64,000 nt of DNA, taken from Nitrospira sp. GTDB taxonomy: Bacteria; Nitrospirota; Nitrospiria; Nitrospirales; Nitrospiraceae. Made by a program: the position numbers and the translations under genes. Positions 20,501 through 29,963 of the stretch are shown here, piece after piece. Within the stretch, counting starts at the first letter, position 1, and each line of letters starts with the position of its first letter. The notes under the pieces are model-generated. The model saw only the letters and a list, made by a program, of their open reading frames with translations. It was not told where the DNA came from and ran no database searches. The DNA is taken from assembly GCA_024998625.1 (NCBI GenBank), contig JACOEL010000001.1, forward strand, positions 404,722 to 468,721, read 5' to 3'.

Positions 20501-23500
20501 GGGCAATGCCGCAGCAGGCAACACGATCTGAATCGGCGACGACACTTCCCGCCACAGGAACCTCGTCCGCAACAGGGGGTGACGATCGACGATCTGCTGC
20601 CACGCTTCGCGGAACAGCGGCAGGTCCACTTCGCCCGCCATCCGCCAACTCATCTGCTCGATATAGACGCCGGAGGCCGGGGCATACAGACTGTGAAAGA
20701 GCAGGCCCTGCTGCAGAGGGCTCAGTGGATAGACGTCCGCAAGGTTCGGGCAGGCGGCCTTCGCCGCCGCGCCTGTCGCTGCATCGACTAGCTCAGCCGA
20801 GAGCGCCTGTTCAGTGATCGCCAACGAGACCTCGCTCGGCTGCGCCAACAGAGCCGCGAGTTCCGCCACGGTCTGATGTTGGAAGACCTGCCGCGGCGTC
20901 AGGCTGAAACCGGCTTGCCGGATCCGGCTCACCATCTGGAGACTGAGAATGGAATCGCCGCCGAGCTCGAAAAAGTTGTCGTGGATTCCGACCCGCTCCC
21001 GCTGCAACACCTCTGCCCAAATCAGCGCCACCTGCGCTTCGACTGAGTCACGGGGCGTCGCGTAGCCCTCGTCGCCCGGGTCGTCGGGAACCGGCAACGA
21101 GGCTCGATCCACCTTGCCGTTCGGCGTACGGGGCAGGGCAGCCAGTCGGACGAACCGCGACGGGGTCATCACTTCGGGCAATTGTGACCGGAGTGCGGCG
21201 CGCCAGGTCTCGACCGATGGCGCCGCCTCCGCGCTTGTCACGACATAAGCTACCAAGCGTTTCTGACCCGGCCGATCTTCTCGCACCACCGTGACGGCGT
21301 CCCGAATTCCCACTAGCTCCCGAAGACGCGCGTCGATTTCTCCCGGTTCGATTCGCACCCCGCGCAATTTGATTTGATGGTCCACCCGGCCCAGAAATTC
21401 AAGGCTGCCGTCTTTTCGGCGACGCACCAGGTCTCCGGTTCGGTAGAGGCGAGCACCAGGCTCCGTTTCAAAGGGGTCAGGCACGAAGGCGGCAGCCGTG
21501 CGACCAGGGTCCTGCAGGTAGCCCCGCCCGACCCCGACGCCGCCGATGCAGAGTTCACCGGGCACCCCGACCGGCACCGGCGCCAGCCAGCGGTCCACCA
21601 CGATGAGTCGCGTCCGTTGGATGGGCCGCCCGATCGGCATGCAAACCTCGTCGGCAGCCGGAGGCGAGGCGATCGTCGCCGTCGCGACGTCATCGGCACA
21701 TTCCGCCGGACCATAGGCATTCATCAGCGGCACATGGGGGTACCGTCCCAGCCACTCGCGGCAGAGCTGCGGCGGCAACGCTTCGCCCGTGGGCAACAGC
21801 CACCGTAACGATCGCAAGGGAACGGCGGCGGCTTGTGGGCCATCCACCATGCCCTTGAGCAGCGCCGGCACAGTTTCGGCGACGGTGACTGCATCGCGTT
21901 CGAGACAGGTCAAGAGCTGCACCGGATCACGGGCCTCGTCATCCGGCACGATCAGGGTCCGCCCGCCGCAGATGAGCGCGGCCAGGTGCTGCCAGACGGA
22001 AATGTCGAAACAGGCCGAGGCCGTCTGGGCCACCACGTCATTCCGGCCCAATCCCAAGGAGTCGCGCTTGCTCCACAGGTGGTTCATCAAGCCCCGCTGC
22101 GTCACCATGGCACCCTTGGGAATCCCGGTCGAGCCGGACGTATAGATGACGTAGGCCAATTGGTCCGGCGAGCAGACACGAGGATGAGGCGGCGCGTTGT
22201 CCGGCCCTCCGACGACGTCCTCCAGGGCGAGGAGAATCGCGTCGCCGGATGCGAACCGTGGAGAGGCCTCCGCCACACGAGCACGATAGGTCTCACTCGT
22301 CAGGACAACGGACGCCGCGCTCGATTGAATCAATTCGCGCCAACGGGCCGGAGGGTGAGAGGGATCCAGCGGCAGGTACGCTCCGCCCGCCTTCAACACC
22401 CCCACGATGGCGGTGAGGAGCGCGATGCCACGATCGAACAACAAGGCGACGATCTTGTCGGGACCGACACCGGAGGCGGTCAGTGCGCGTACGATCCGGT
22501 CGGCCTCCCGGTTCAACTCGGCATAGGTCCTGGTCTCCCCCCGGCATTCGACGGCGACCGCGTTGGGACTCCGTGCGACCTGATCCTCGAAAGCGGCGGC
22601 AAAGTCGAAGCGTTCGTCTGTAACGGGGTTCCCAGGCCCGACCAGCAAAGCCTCATGCCGCTCTTCGAGCGACAGAAGCGGCAACTCATACAGTCTGCAG
22701 TCCGGCCTCTCGACGATGCCGGCCAACAGGGTCTTGAAATGTCCGGCCATGCGGGCAACCGTCGTCGCATCGAACAGGTCAGTGTTGTATTCGAAGGCTC
22801 CATCCAGGCCGGCTTCCGTCTCGGCCATGTCCAGCGAGAGATCGAACTTCGAGGCTGCCGCATCAACCTCGGTGATCTCGACGTGCAACCCGGGCAAACG
22901 AACGGCTTGGGCTAGTGTGGCCTGCAGCGCAAACAGCACCTGAAAGAGCGGCGAGTGGCTCAGGGCCCGCGCGGGTTTCAGCGCGTCGACGAGTTCCTCG
23001 AACGGCAACTCTTGATGCTCCTGCCCGCCGATCACGACTTCACGAACCCGTTCGAGCAACTGCGGGAAGGTGGGATTCTGGGAAAGGTCCGTACGCAGAA
23101 CGAGGGTATTCGCGAAAAAGCCGATGAGATCTTCCGTCTCGCGTTTGGTCCGGCAGGCAATGGGGGTGCCGACGCAGACATCTTCGATGCCCGTATTGCG
23201 CATGAGCCAGGTCTGGAACGCGGCCAACAGGGTCATGAAGAGGGTCACGTTGTGGCGCCGGCTGAGTTCCCGCAACCCCTCGACCACGGCCTGCGGCAGA
23301 GTAAAGACATACCGACTGCCCGACGACGTTTGGACGGCCCCGCGCGGGCGGTCGGTTGGCAGTTCGATCACCGGGAGGTCTCCGGCCAGTTGCCGCCTCC
23401 AATAGGTCAGGTGCCGATCGAGGACGTCGCCCTGCAGCCACCCGCGTTGCCATTCCGCATAGTCGGCATATTGGATCGGCAGCGCCGGCAAGGCTGCCTC

Positions 23501-24028
23501 AATCCCCTCGACGTACAATTGCGCAAATTCCCGCGCCAGAATCTTCGCCGACCATCCGTCACAGACGATATGGTGCAGGGTGACGACCAACAGATGGTCG
23601 TCGTCTGCAATGTCGAACAGGCGTAACCGGAGCAGCGGCCCCCGCTGAAGATCGAACGGACGTTGCGCTTCGTCACGCGCCGCGGCCAGGATGGCCTCCG
23701 GCTGATTCGGCACCGCATCGGTCTCCAGTGTGACCCGACCAACGGCCGCGATGATCTGAACCGTTTCCCCCTGTTCGGTGGCGAAGGTCGTGCGCAGGAC
23801 TTCGTGCCGTTCCACGATCCGGTTGAAAGAATCCCCCAGGAGCCGGCGATCCAGCCTCCCCTTCATCCGCACGGCGATGGCCGTGTTGTAGGAGGCGCTC
23901 TCCGGTTCCAACTGCGAAAGAAACCAGAGCCGCCGTTGCCCGAAACTCATGGGAAAGAGATACTGCTCCGGCTCCGACCCATGAACATCGGCCGGCGGGT
24001 CTTGCGTCCGATCGTGAGGCATCAGCAT
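17519..24028 (-). CDS. NRPS, C-A-T-C-A-T (predicted Dab, Ser)
   Basis: About 2169 residues: C1 (25-460, LCL-type, HHIVCDG), A1 (480-980), T1 (995-1060, GGDSILSL), C2 (1095-1530, HHILMDG), A2 (1550-2040), T2 (2065-2130, GGDSITSL). A1 has the D-I-W-E-L-T-A-D-D code shared with both A domains of the next NRPS (Dab-like). A2 reads D-V-W-H-V-S-L-I-D, a close match to serine codes. No E domain follows either module, although C2 and the first C of the next protein have the LSPxQxGxLFH form usually seen after D-residues. This is the first pure NRPS after the PKS and probably accepts the reduced polyketide intermediate. I chose ATG 24028, which overlaps the hydroxylase stop as ATGCTGA; an in-frame start 18 bases upstream is possible. 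Confidence 0.93.
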   Translation of the reverse strand: MLMPHDRTQDPPADVHGSEPEQYLFPMSFGQRRLWFLSQLEPESASYNTAIAVRMKGRLDRRLLGDSFNRIVERHEVLRTTFATEQGETVQIIAAVGRVTLETDAVPNQPEAILAAARDEAQRPFDLQRGPLLRLRLFDIADDDHLLVVTLHHIVCDGWSAKILAREFAQLYVEGIEAALPALPIQYADYAEWQRGWLQGDVLDRHLTYWRRQLAGDLPVIELPTDRPRGAVQTSSGSRYVFTLPQAVVEGLRELSRRHNVTLFMTLLAAFQTWLMRNTGIEDVCVGTPIACRTKRETEDLIGFFANTLVLRTDLSQNPTFPQLLERVREVVIGGQEHQELPFEELVDALKPARALSHSPLFQVLFALQATLAQAVRLPGLHVEITEVDAAASKFDLSLDMAETEAGLDGAFEYNTDLFDATTVARMAGHFKTLLAGIVERPDCRLYELPLLSLEERHEALLVGPGNPVTDERFDFAAAFEDQVARSPNAVAVECRGETRTYAELNREADRIVRALTASGVGPDKIVALLFDRGIALLTAIVGVLKAGGAYLPLDPSHPPARWRELIQSSAASVVLTSETYRARVAEASPRFASGDAILLALEDVVGGPDNAPPHPRVCSPDQLAYVIYTSGSTGIPKGAMVTQRGLMNHLWSKRDSLGLGRNDVVAQTASACFDISVWQHLAALICGGRTLIVPDDEARDPVQLLTCLERDAVTVAETVPALLKGMVDGPQAAAVPLRSLRWLLPTGEALPPQLCREWLGRYPHVPLMNAYGPAECADDVATATIASPPAADEVCMPIGRPIQRTRLIVVDRWLAPVPVGVPGELCIGGVGVGRGYLQDPGRTAAAFVPDPFETEPGARLYRTGDLVRRRKDGSLEFLGRVDHQIKLRGVRIEPGEIDARLRELVGIRDAVTVVREDRPGQKRLVAYVVTSAEAAPSVETWRAALRSQLPEVMTPSRFVRLAALPRTPNGKVDRASLPVPDDPGDEGYATPRDSVEAQVALIWAEVLQRERVGIHDNFFELGGDSILSLQMVSRIRQAGFSLTPRQVFQHQTVAELAALLAQPSEVSLAITEQALSAELVDAATGAAAKAACPNLADVYPLSPLQQGLLFHSLYAPASGVYIEQMSWRMAGEVDLPLFREAWQQIVDRHPLLRTRFLWREVSSPIQIVLPAAALPWREVDGRDGSASEQAARFSRLVEEDRLTDFDFERPPLMRILLFRVARDTYDVLWTHHHILMDGWCLPILLQEVLTAYQALRRREAPLFETVVPYRHHLVRLLGQDQSEAERFWHTALKGVTTPTILSEEVAPEESGQNRSSGTAAITLSPEASAQLRAFAHRHQVTLNTLVQGAWALLLSRYSRESEVLFGTTVSGRSADMPGIERMIGLFINTLPLRVRVAPDAVLSEWLRALLERNSELRQFEQTPLVQIQGWSDVPRGQALFESLIVFDNHPLDESLEQATGLTVRGVTLQGQTNYPLTLNVLPGKELTLSLWYHRNRFRDETASRMVRQVETLLTAMIQNPHARLGLLPLLAPAERAQVVGAWNRTGRAYPPVAVPALIAAQAARTPEAVAVRAGQKTLTYAGLLAQASQLAQALQARQIGPEGLVAVALERSVDLVVALLGSWYAGAAFVPLDPTYPTERLRYMLQDSQAALLLTDATQAARLAHAGSTLCLDRDRATLAGYPPIPPALPTTETQLAYVLYTSGSTGQPKGACNSHAGLRNRLQWMQAAYGLTPADRVLQKTPISFDVSLWEFFWPLSVGAELVMAEPGAHKDPARLIRHIVDQGVTILHFVPPMLQAFLDHPEVEICRSLRQIVCSGEALPATLPPRVQQLLPGVALHNLYGPTEAAIDVTAWTCPTPPAATVPIGRPIANLQIYVLDRQGEPVPIGVPGECYIGGIGVGRGYHRRPDLTAARFVPDPFSDQPGQRLYRTGDLVRYRPDGAIEYLGRLDHQVKIRGVRIELGEVEVALREQPGIREAVVLARRDGPGGARLVGYVTTPPEPPFDAAVLRQALAQTLPEYLVPAVIVRLERLPLSPNGKVDRKALPVPEMEGQRTEAYVPPATEVEQQLAAIWAQALGLARVGRHDNFFALGGDSITSLQVLAKAYREGITLTPKQLFEHPTIASAAAVAVIGAVEAMTPLPDEKQAERIVDVELSDEEMENLLKEIG

Positions 24029-25056
24029 GGATGACCGGCTCTGCACGGTTCCGCCATGGCCACCAGGATCTGCCGCCGGCCCTTGAAAGGCGTGCGGCCA
24101 TGTGCAGCCAGCATGTTGTCGAGCATCATCACATCGCCCTCCCGCCAGGAGAATTGCACGGCCACGCTCCGGTAGACGTCGCGAATTTCATCCAGCAGAT
24201 CGGACTCGATCGGGCTGCCGTCTCCGTAACAGGCATTTCGAGGCAGGTCTTCCTCCGCCACGACGGCCAGCAGGTCCTCACGCACCCCCGGCTCCAAATT
24301 CGAGACATGAAACAAATGCGCCTGGTTGAACCAGACCGTCTCTCCTGTCCCGGGATGAACCGCGATCGCCTGCGCCACCTGCCTGGTGCGCAGTTCACCG
24401 TCCGCCTTCCACTCATAGAGAATTCCATTGCTGCGACAGAATCGCTCCACCACCGCAGGGTCTTCCGTGTTGAACACCTTTTGCCAGGGCACATCCAGAC
24501 CGTTGCCGTAATTGCGCACATACATGATCTGCTTTCGGTTGAAGTGTTCCCGGATGCGGGCCGGAATCCGCCGATAGACCTCACGGCTGTCCGCGATCGG
24601 GGTGTAGCCTCCCTCCTCGGGTGCCTGCCCGCAATAAAACCAGATCTTCATCGGCCATTCCCTCGTGTAGGCCTGTTCATTGTGGAGCGGGATATGTTGA
24701 TGCGGCGGGTATTCGGTCGACGTGTAGACCTGTCGCTGTACGCGCGATCGGGGGGTCGAGCCGAATTCGTAGGACACCAACGACGGCGTGAACCCACCGA
24801 TGAACGCCTCGAAGTCCGCAACGGATCGGATCGGCAGGCCGCGGAAAAGCAGGCCGCCGCTGACCGGCAGAAATGCCTCCGCATAATGACGCGCGGCGGC
24901 GAGGTAGCCGTCCAGAGCTCTGCCCTCTACCGGTGTCACCGCTAGGGGAAGGCTGCCGTCGGACGAAAGAGGCTCGATCATGAGGCCCCCATTCCTCGTC
25001 ACCATGCCGTTCACTCCGAGACGCGTTCCGCAGGGCGCTCCTGACTCATGGTTCAT
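24022..25056 (-). CDS. SyrP-like TauD family Fe(II)/2-oxoglutarate hydroxylase
   Basis: About 344 residues. Members of this family hydroxylate a carrier-bound amino acid, typically Asp at the beta carbon, using iron and 2-oxoglutarate. Visible features are the HNE metal motif (LHNEQAYTREWP), the EEGGYTP stretch, the distal His in DNMLAAHGRTP, and a following Arg-rich stretch (KGRRQIL) likely binding 2-oxoglutarate. It resembles the C-terminal domain of the Asp/Gly NRPS in this operon, so the pathway has two such hydroxylases. The likely target is the Asp predicted there; another carrier-bound residue is possible. ATG 25056 was chosen over 25074 because GGGAGG lies six bases upstream. The gene follows the thioesterase by 50 bases and overlaps the next NRPS start. 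Confidence 0.88.
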   Translation of the reverse strand: MNHESGAPCGTRLGVNGMVTRNGGLMIEPLSSDGSLPLAVTPVEGRALDGYLAAARHYAEAFLPVSGGLLFRGLPIRSVADFEAFIGGFTPSLVSYEFGSTPRSRVQRQVYTSTEYPPHQHIPLHNEQAYTREWPMKIWFYCGQAPEEGGYTPIADSREVYRRIPARIREHFNRKQIMYVRNYGNGLDVPWQKVFNTEDPAVVERFCRSNGILYEWKADGELRTRQVAQAIAVHPGTGETVWFNQAHLFHVSNLEPGVREDLLAVVAEEDLPRNACYGDGSPIESDLLDEIRDVYRSVAVQFSWREGDVMMLDNMLAAHGRTPFKGRRQILVAMAEPCRAGHPC

Positions 25057-25106
25057 CGAATACCTCCCACTCATGGTTGACTACATCATGCTATCGACCG
25101 CCTGCA

Positions 25107-25868
25107 TCACAGCCGTGGCGACATGTGCGGTTGCAGGAGCAACATCACGGCCTCCACCACCGCTGCCTGAGCGGTGCGGACAAAAAAATGATCGCCTTGA
25201 AACAGCCACAGTTGAAATCCCTCGGCCGTATGCACGCTCCAGGGATTCAGCTTATCGACACCGACAGCCTGGTCCGCCATGCCGCCGAATGCCGAGATCG
25301 CGCAGCCCAACGGCGATTCCGTTCGATGGCGGTAGGTATCGCGCAAAGAGAAATCTGCGCGGAGCGTCGGCAGGACCAAGTCCATCATTTCGGCATGCTC
25401 CAGGATTTCACGCGGCGTGCCATTGAACCGTCGCATCCGCTCGAGAAATTCCCCGTCCGGCAACTCACTGAGACGGTCGTCGTCGGTCAACTGCGGCGCA
25501 GGGCATCCGGAGACGAAAAGGTGCACGGGTTCGATGCCATAGCGTCGACGCAGTTCACGCGCGAACTCGAAGGCAACCAGTGCCCCGACACTATGACCGA
25601 ACAGGGCGATCGGCCGGTCGAGTGACGGTTCGATCGCATCGGCCAACTCTGCCACCAGCCGGCGAAGATCGCCGATCGGCGGCTCCTTCATCCGCGCCTC
25701 CCTGCCCGGCAGCTGCACGGCAGAGACCTCGATCTGCTGAGACGGCTCCATTGGCCACCCGCGGAACAGCGACGGCCCGCCCCCCGCATAGGGAAAGCAG
25801 ATCAGCCGCAGACCATCGCCGCGACGACAGGTGACGATCCATGGCCGCCGATCCGGGGTCGTCAGCAT
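25107..25868 (-). CDS. Type II thioesterase
   Basis: 253-residue alpha/beta hydrolase. It removes misprimed or stalled acyl groups from carrier-protein phosphopantetheine arms. Visible features are the FPYAGGG motif near residue 30, the nucleophile Ser93 in GHSVGA, an acidic region ending in LRADFSL and the catalytic His in GDHFF near the C terminus. Length and motifs are normal for stand-alone NRPS/PKS editing thioesterases. The ATG at 25868 overlaps the MbtH stop (ATGCTGA), so the two are probably translationally coupled; a longer in-frame ORF upstream lies wholly inside MbtH and was rejected. Confidence 0.93.
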   Translation of the reverse strand: MLTTPDRRPWIVTCRRGDGLRLICFPYAGGGPSLFRGWPMEPSQQIEVSAVQLPGREARMKEPPIGDLRRLVAELADAIEPSLDRPIALFGHSVGALVAFEFARELRRRYGIEPVHLFVSGCPAPQLTDDDRLSELPDGEFLERMRRFNGTPREILEHAEMMDLVLPTLRADFSLRDTYRHRTESPLGCAISAFGGMADQAVGVDKLNPWSVHTAEGFQLWLFQGDHFFVRTAQAAVVEAVMLLLQPHMSPRL

Positions 25869-26107
25869 GGGGCCGCCGTCTTGTCCGCCTGTTCGGCCTG
25901 CTCCGCCATCCACTTGCGCAAACTCAGCGGGCGCATGTCCGTCCAGACTTCCTTGATGTACGACAGACACTCCTCCTTCAGGCCGGTCTTGCCGGCGTCC
26001 TGCCATCCCAATGGATTCTCACGGTAGGAGGGCCAGATTGAATACTGTTCCTCGTGGTTCACCACGACCTTGTACACCGTCGTATCTTCCTGTTCGTCCT
26101 GTCCCAT
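25862..26107 (-). CDS. MbtH-like protein
   Basis: 81 residues. MbtH-like proteins bind NRPS adenylation domains and support their folding and activity. The family signature is present: [15 protein letters not shown], then [22 protein letters not shown] 26107 is preceded by AAGGAGG at good spacing. The gene lies between the acylase and the type II thioesterase and overlaps the latter by seven bases. It probably serves some or all of the six A domains visible here. Confidence 0.96.
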   Translation of the reverse strand: MGQDEQEDTTVYKVVVNHEEQYSIWPSYRENPLGWQDAGKTGLKEECLSYIKEVWTDMRPLSLRKWMAEQAEQADKTAAPC

Positions 26108-26141
26108 GATGCCTCCTTGTTGGTGAGAATGAACTGCGACG

Positions 26142-28529
26142 TTATAACGGCCCTCCACGCTCCGCCGGCTGCAACGTCAGATTGTGGGTCGGCCTTCCTG
26201 CGAGCAGCGGCGTGGGAACTCCCTCGCTCCAATTGCGCTGTTGATCCCGATAATGTGCCGACATGGGATGCCCGGATTGGCCTCCCGGCATATGAAAGAT
26301 GGCATCCGAATGGTGCGAGGGCGACACCACCATCCGCTGACTGGCTGCAAGGCTTCCGCTGAGCACCCGCACGCATTGCCCGCAACCAGGCGCTTCTTCA
26401 TCCCTCATATCCAGCCAGCGCCCCAGTCCGGGAATCGCCTCGCTCAAGGGATGGGTCATACGCACGCGATTCATCATTCCCCACGTCAGGTCATCCGGGC
26501 TGAGCAGGTCGTAGTCGCGCTTGAGCGTTTCCACAGTCTGCGTCAGTTGGTGAAGGAGGAACGTGTTCCAGTCCGCAAACCGAACCGGGTCAGGCAAAAC
26601 CGCGGGGTCCTGTTCCGTCAGCAACGTTCTCAGGGGGGTGTCGAGGTCGCCGTCATAGACGAACCCCGCGTCCTGTTCCCGGCACCTCTGTAAGAACGGT
26701 GCGAAGACGGATGCCGCCAACGTTCGACGGAAGGCCACCAGCAGGCCGAACCCTTTGCTATCGCTATCGGCCTTCCCCTCCCAGGCCTCCACGACCTGGC
26801 GTACGTTGTCCAGATCGGGGTTCCCCTCGACGGCAGACTCGCTCAGCAGACGTTCCACAAGGTCTCGATAAAATTCGTACAACTGAGCCGTCGTATCCAA
26901 TTGCAGCGCCAGCAAATCCGTCTCATGGAAGCGGTCCTTGCCGCGCAATCGTTCCGTGATGCGATAGGCTCGGTAGCCGTTCGCAAAGGCATGACCGATG
27001 ACATGGGGATATTCTTCTCCCACCATACGGTGGTTGGCACTTACGAGGTAGCCGGAAGGCGGGTCGATGATCCGCGGCAGTTCGTCAGGCGGGATGAATC
27101 CATTCCAGCCCGTCCGTCCATCGGCCCAGGACACACTGATGGATCCGTCGAATCCGCGCCTGACCGGAATTTTTCCCATGAACGTCCAGGCAATGTGCCC
27201 ATCGGCGTCCGCGAGCACCACATTGTTCGGAGGCCCGCCGGCGCGATTGGCGATCGCGATCGCATCCCTCACCGTGCGAGCCTGATCCATCTGCAGCAGG
27301 CCGAGGTCCACGGCATCAGGATCGAGGGCGATCCAGCGCAGCGCGACCGCATGTCCCATCAACGGTTTTTCGTCCACGGGCCCCCAGAGCGTCTCTTTGA
27401 CCTCCACTACCCGGTCTCGATTGCCCTTCACGGCAATGGTTTCTTTGCGGATCGTGAACCGGCGCCAGCCGTCGGGGGTCGCATACTCCTCCGCATTATT
27501 CGGATTGAGATCGAGGCGCACGAGGTCGAGAAAATCGCCCTCGACATTCGTCATGCCCCAGGAGACCAGGCCATTGGACCCGGCGATCACCACGGGAATC
27601 CCCGGCACAATCACGCCGGCCACTTCGACCCGGCCATATCTCAACTGAACCCGATACCAGATGTTCGGCACCCCGACGTCGAGATGCATATCGTTAGCCA
27701 GGATGGCGCGGCCGTCTTCGGTTTTCTCGCCGGCCACAGCCCAGGCATTCGAGCCCAGCTCTCGTTTCCGACCGCGTACCACTGAGGTCTGAACGGCACG
27801 GCTGTGTCCGCCCGCTTGCCGCAATGAGGCCAACGCTTCCACCGGCACCGAAACCGGCGACCGTTGAGTCCTATTCCCCGTGAACAGCCGGGCGGTGTAA
27901 GAATCGAACGGCGGCAGGAGGAAGGCCGTGACTTCCTCGGGAAGCGAGGCCTTCATCACCGTGCGCATCCGTTCGTCGTCCTCATATCCGTTCAACATCT
28001 GAAACATGGCCAGCACGACCAGGAGGCTGTCGGCCGGACTCCATCGAGCCGGCCGATATCCCAGCAACAGAAATTCAAAAGAGGGAACCGTCATCTGCTC
28101 CAGAAACGCATTCACGCCTTCCGCGTAGGCCTCCAGGACGGCCCGCTGCTCGTCCGGCAACCGGCGGAGCACCGCCTCTGCGACCGGCGACAAGCCCAAA
28201 TTCCGCTGCCTGAGATCGACCTGCAACGCCGACTCCCCGAACACTTCAGCCAGTCGTCCCGCGCTGTTTCGCCGGAGCAGGTCCATTTGAAAGAGCCGGT
28301 CCTGAGCCGTCACATACCCGAGCGCTCGCATGGCATCGAGCCGATCCTCGGCCGTCACGACCGGGATTCCATACGCATCGAAGGCGACGGTTACCGACGC
28401 CTGTAACCCCCGCAAGCTCAGGACGCCGTCTCTGATCGGCAGGGACGCAGAGCCTGCAAGCAGGAGAGCGGCAATCCCGAACCCCAGAATGACCCCGAGG
28501 GCTGCGAGGACACGTCCTCCGCTGATCAT
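26142..28529 (-). CDS. PvdQ-like penicillin acylase family amidohydrolase
   Basis: 795 residues, an N-terminal nucleophile hydrolase. A hydrophobic N-terminal segment (about residues 7-30) should export or anchor it, so it acts in the periplasm. The self-processing site is visible as LGSNAWAV with Ser260 as the future N-terminal nucleophile, followed by NDMHLD and IAGSNG as in the beta chain of the family. PvdQ, the closest functional analogue, removes the fatty acyl chain from the pyoverdine precursor after export. Here it lies in one operon with a FAAL and a PvdE-like exporter, which implies the same protect-export-deacylate logic. It overlaps the aminotransferase stop by four bases (ATGA). 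Cleavage of another acyl amide, for example a homoserine lactone, cannot be excluded. Confidence 0.88.
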   Translation of the reverse strand: MISGGRVLAALGVILGFGIAALLLAGSASLPIRDGVLSLRGLQASVTVAFDAYGIPVVTAEDRLDAMRALGYVTAQDRLFQMDLLRRNSAGRLAEVFGESALQVDLRQRNLGLSPVAEAVLRRLPDEQRAVLEAYAEGVNAFLEQMTVPSFEFLLLGYRPARWSPADSLLVVLAMFQMLNGYEDDERMRTVMKASLPEEVTAFLLPPFDSYTARLFTGNRTQRSPVSVPVEALASLRQAGGHSRAVQTSVVRGRKRELGSNAWAVAGEKTEDGRAILANDMHLDVGVPNIWYRVQLRYGRVEVAGVIVPGIPVVIAGSNGLVSWGMTNVEGDFLDLVRLDLNPNNAEEYATPDGWRRFTIRKETIAVKGNRDRVVEVKETLWGPVDEKPLMGHAVALRWIALDPDAVDLGLLQMDQARTVRDAIAIANRAGGPPNNVVLADADGHIAWTFMGKIPVRRGFDGSISVSWADGRTGWNGFIPPDELPRIIDPPSGYLVSANHRMVGEEYPHVIGHAFANGYRAYRITERLRGKDRFHETDLLALQLDTTAQLYEFYRDLVERLLSESAVEGNPDLDNVRQVVEAWEGKADSDSKGFGLLVAFRRTLAASVFAPFLQRCREQDAGFVYDGDLDTPLRTLLTEQDPAVLPDPVRFADWNTFLLHQLTQTVETLKRDYDLLSPDDLTWGMMNRVRMTHPLSEAIPGLGRWLDMRDEEAPGCGQCVRVLSGSLAASQRMVVSPSHHSDAIFHMPGGQSGHPMSAHYRDQQRNWSEGVPTPLLAGRPTHNLTLQPAERGGPL

Positions 28530-29932
28530 GCGACGCCCTGCTCCTCCGCTGCTTTGACCGCTTCCGAAAAAATGGTGGCGATCGTATCGATCTGTTCCGC
28601 CGTGACGATCAGCGGCGGCAGAAAACGTACGACGCTATGGTGCCGCCCGCCGAGTTCGAGGATCAGACCGCGACGCAGGGCTTCGTGCTGAATTCTGGAC
28701 GCGAGTCGCGGCGCCGAGGGATGGCAGCCCGGCAGATCAATCGGCGCATCCCGATCCACGATCTCGACGCCGATCATGAGGCCCCGTCCCCGAACATCCC
28801 CCAGACTTCGGGCTTCCGCCTGGATCTGCCGGAGACAAGCGAGCAACCGCTCACCCATTCGGGCCGCATGTTCGTCGAGGCGCTCTGCGGTGATGAACTC
28901 CATGGTGGCCAGGCCCGTCGCCATGGCCAACTGGTTGCCCCTGAATGTTCCGGCATGCGCTCCCGCGGTCCACTGATCCCATTCAGGACGGTAGACCACC
29001 ACGCTGAGCGGCAGCCCTCCGCCGATGGCTTTCGACAACACCACGACGTCCGGCACGATGTCCGCATGTTCGAACGCAAACAGCTTTCCGGTCCGGCCAA
29101 GTCCGGTCTGGACCTCATCGACGATCAGCGGAATGCCGCGCTCGTCGGTCATTCGCCGGATCTCCTGCAGCCAGGACTTGGCCGCCGGTATCACGCCTCC
29201 TTCTCCCTGCACCACCTCGAGAATCATGGCCGCCGGTTCCACCACACCGCTGTTGGGATCATCGAGCAACCGTTCAATGTAGGTGGCGGACAGACGACTG
29301 CCCTTCTCTCCCCCGACGCCGAAGGGGCAGCGATACTCATAGGGAAACGGCAGGAAGTGTACGTCGGGCATGAGCCCGCTCAGAGCCTGCTTCGGCGCGA
29401 GATGGCCGGTGAGTCCCAGCGTCCCGTGCGTCATGCCGTGGTAGGCGCCGTGAAAGGCCAGGACGGTGCGGCGTTCGCGGGCGATTTTCACCAGCTTGAT
29501 CGCCGCCTCCACCGCATCCGCCCCGGAGGGTCCGCAAAATTGAATCTTCGCCCCCTCGGCAAAGGTGGGCGGCAGACAGTCGAACAGCATGCCCACGAAT
29601 CCGTCTTTAACCGGTGTCGTCAAATCCAGGGTTTGAAACGGAAGGCCGTCTCGCAACATCTGATTGATCGCCTCGACGACGACCGGATGGTTATGCCCGA
29701 GCGCCAATGCGCCGGCGCAGGCCAGACAATCGATATAGGCACGCCCGTCGGTATCCTGAACGTAGATGCCCTTGCCCTTGCTCAGGGCTAATGGCAACCG
29801 GCGCGGGTAGCTGCGCGCATTCGACTCACGAGCGGCCTGTCGCTCCAGATAGGGGTTCGCCAGCGCCAGTTCTCTCGGGGGAACACATCCGGTGGGAATG
29901 GCTTGCCACATTTCATCGACATGAACCGTCAT
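28526..29932 (-). CDS. Diaminobutyrate-2-oxoglutarate aminotransferase
   Basis: 468-residue PLP-dependent class III aminotransferase. It makes L-2,4-diaminobutyrate from aspartate semialdehyde and glutamate. Visible are the FCGPSGADAVEAAIKL segment, HGAYHG, the cofactor Asp in VDEVQTGLGRTG (near residue 272) and the Schiff-base Lys301 in LSKAIGGGLP. The sequence is of the PvdH/diaminobutyrate type rather than ornithine aminotransferase. ATG 29932 was chosen because AGGAGG lies five bases upstream; a longer ORF begins 51 bases earlier. Its place in the operon fits the three NRPS A domains with a Dab-like code. Confidence 0.9.
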   Translation of the reverse strand: MTVHVDEMWQAIPTGCVPPRELALANPYLERQAARESNARSYPRRLPLALSKGKGIYVQDTDGRAYIDCLACAGALALGHNHPVVVEAINQMLRDGLPFQTLDLTTPVKDGFVGMLFDCLPPTFAEGAKIQFCGPSGADAVEAAIKLVKIARERRTVLAFHGAYHGMTHGTLGLTGHLAPKQALSGLMPDVHFLPFPYEYRCPFGVGGEKGSRLSATYIERLLDDPNSGVVEPAAMILEVVQGEGGVIPAAKSWLQEIRRMTDERGIPLIVDEVQTGLGRTGKLFAFEHADIVPDVVVLSKAIGGGLPLSVVVYRPEWDQWTAGAHAGTFRGNQLAMATGLATMEFITAERLDEHAARMGERLLACLRQIQAEARSLGDVRGRGLMIGVEIVDRDAPIDLPGCHPSAPRLASRIQHEALRRGLILELGGRHHSVVRFLPPLIVTAEQIDTIATIFSEAVKAAEEQGVA

Positions 29933-29963
29933 CACATCCTCCTCGTGACAGACACAGGTCCTC

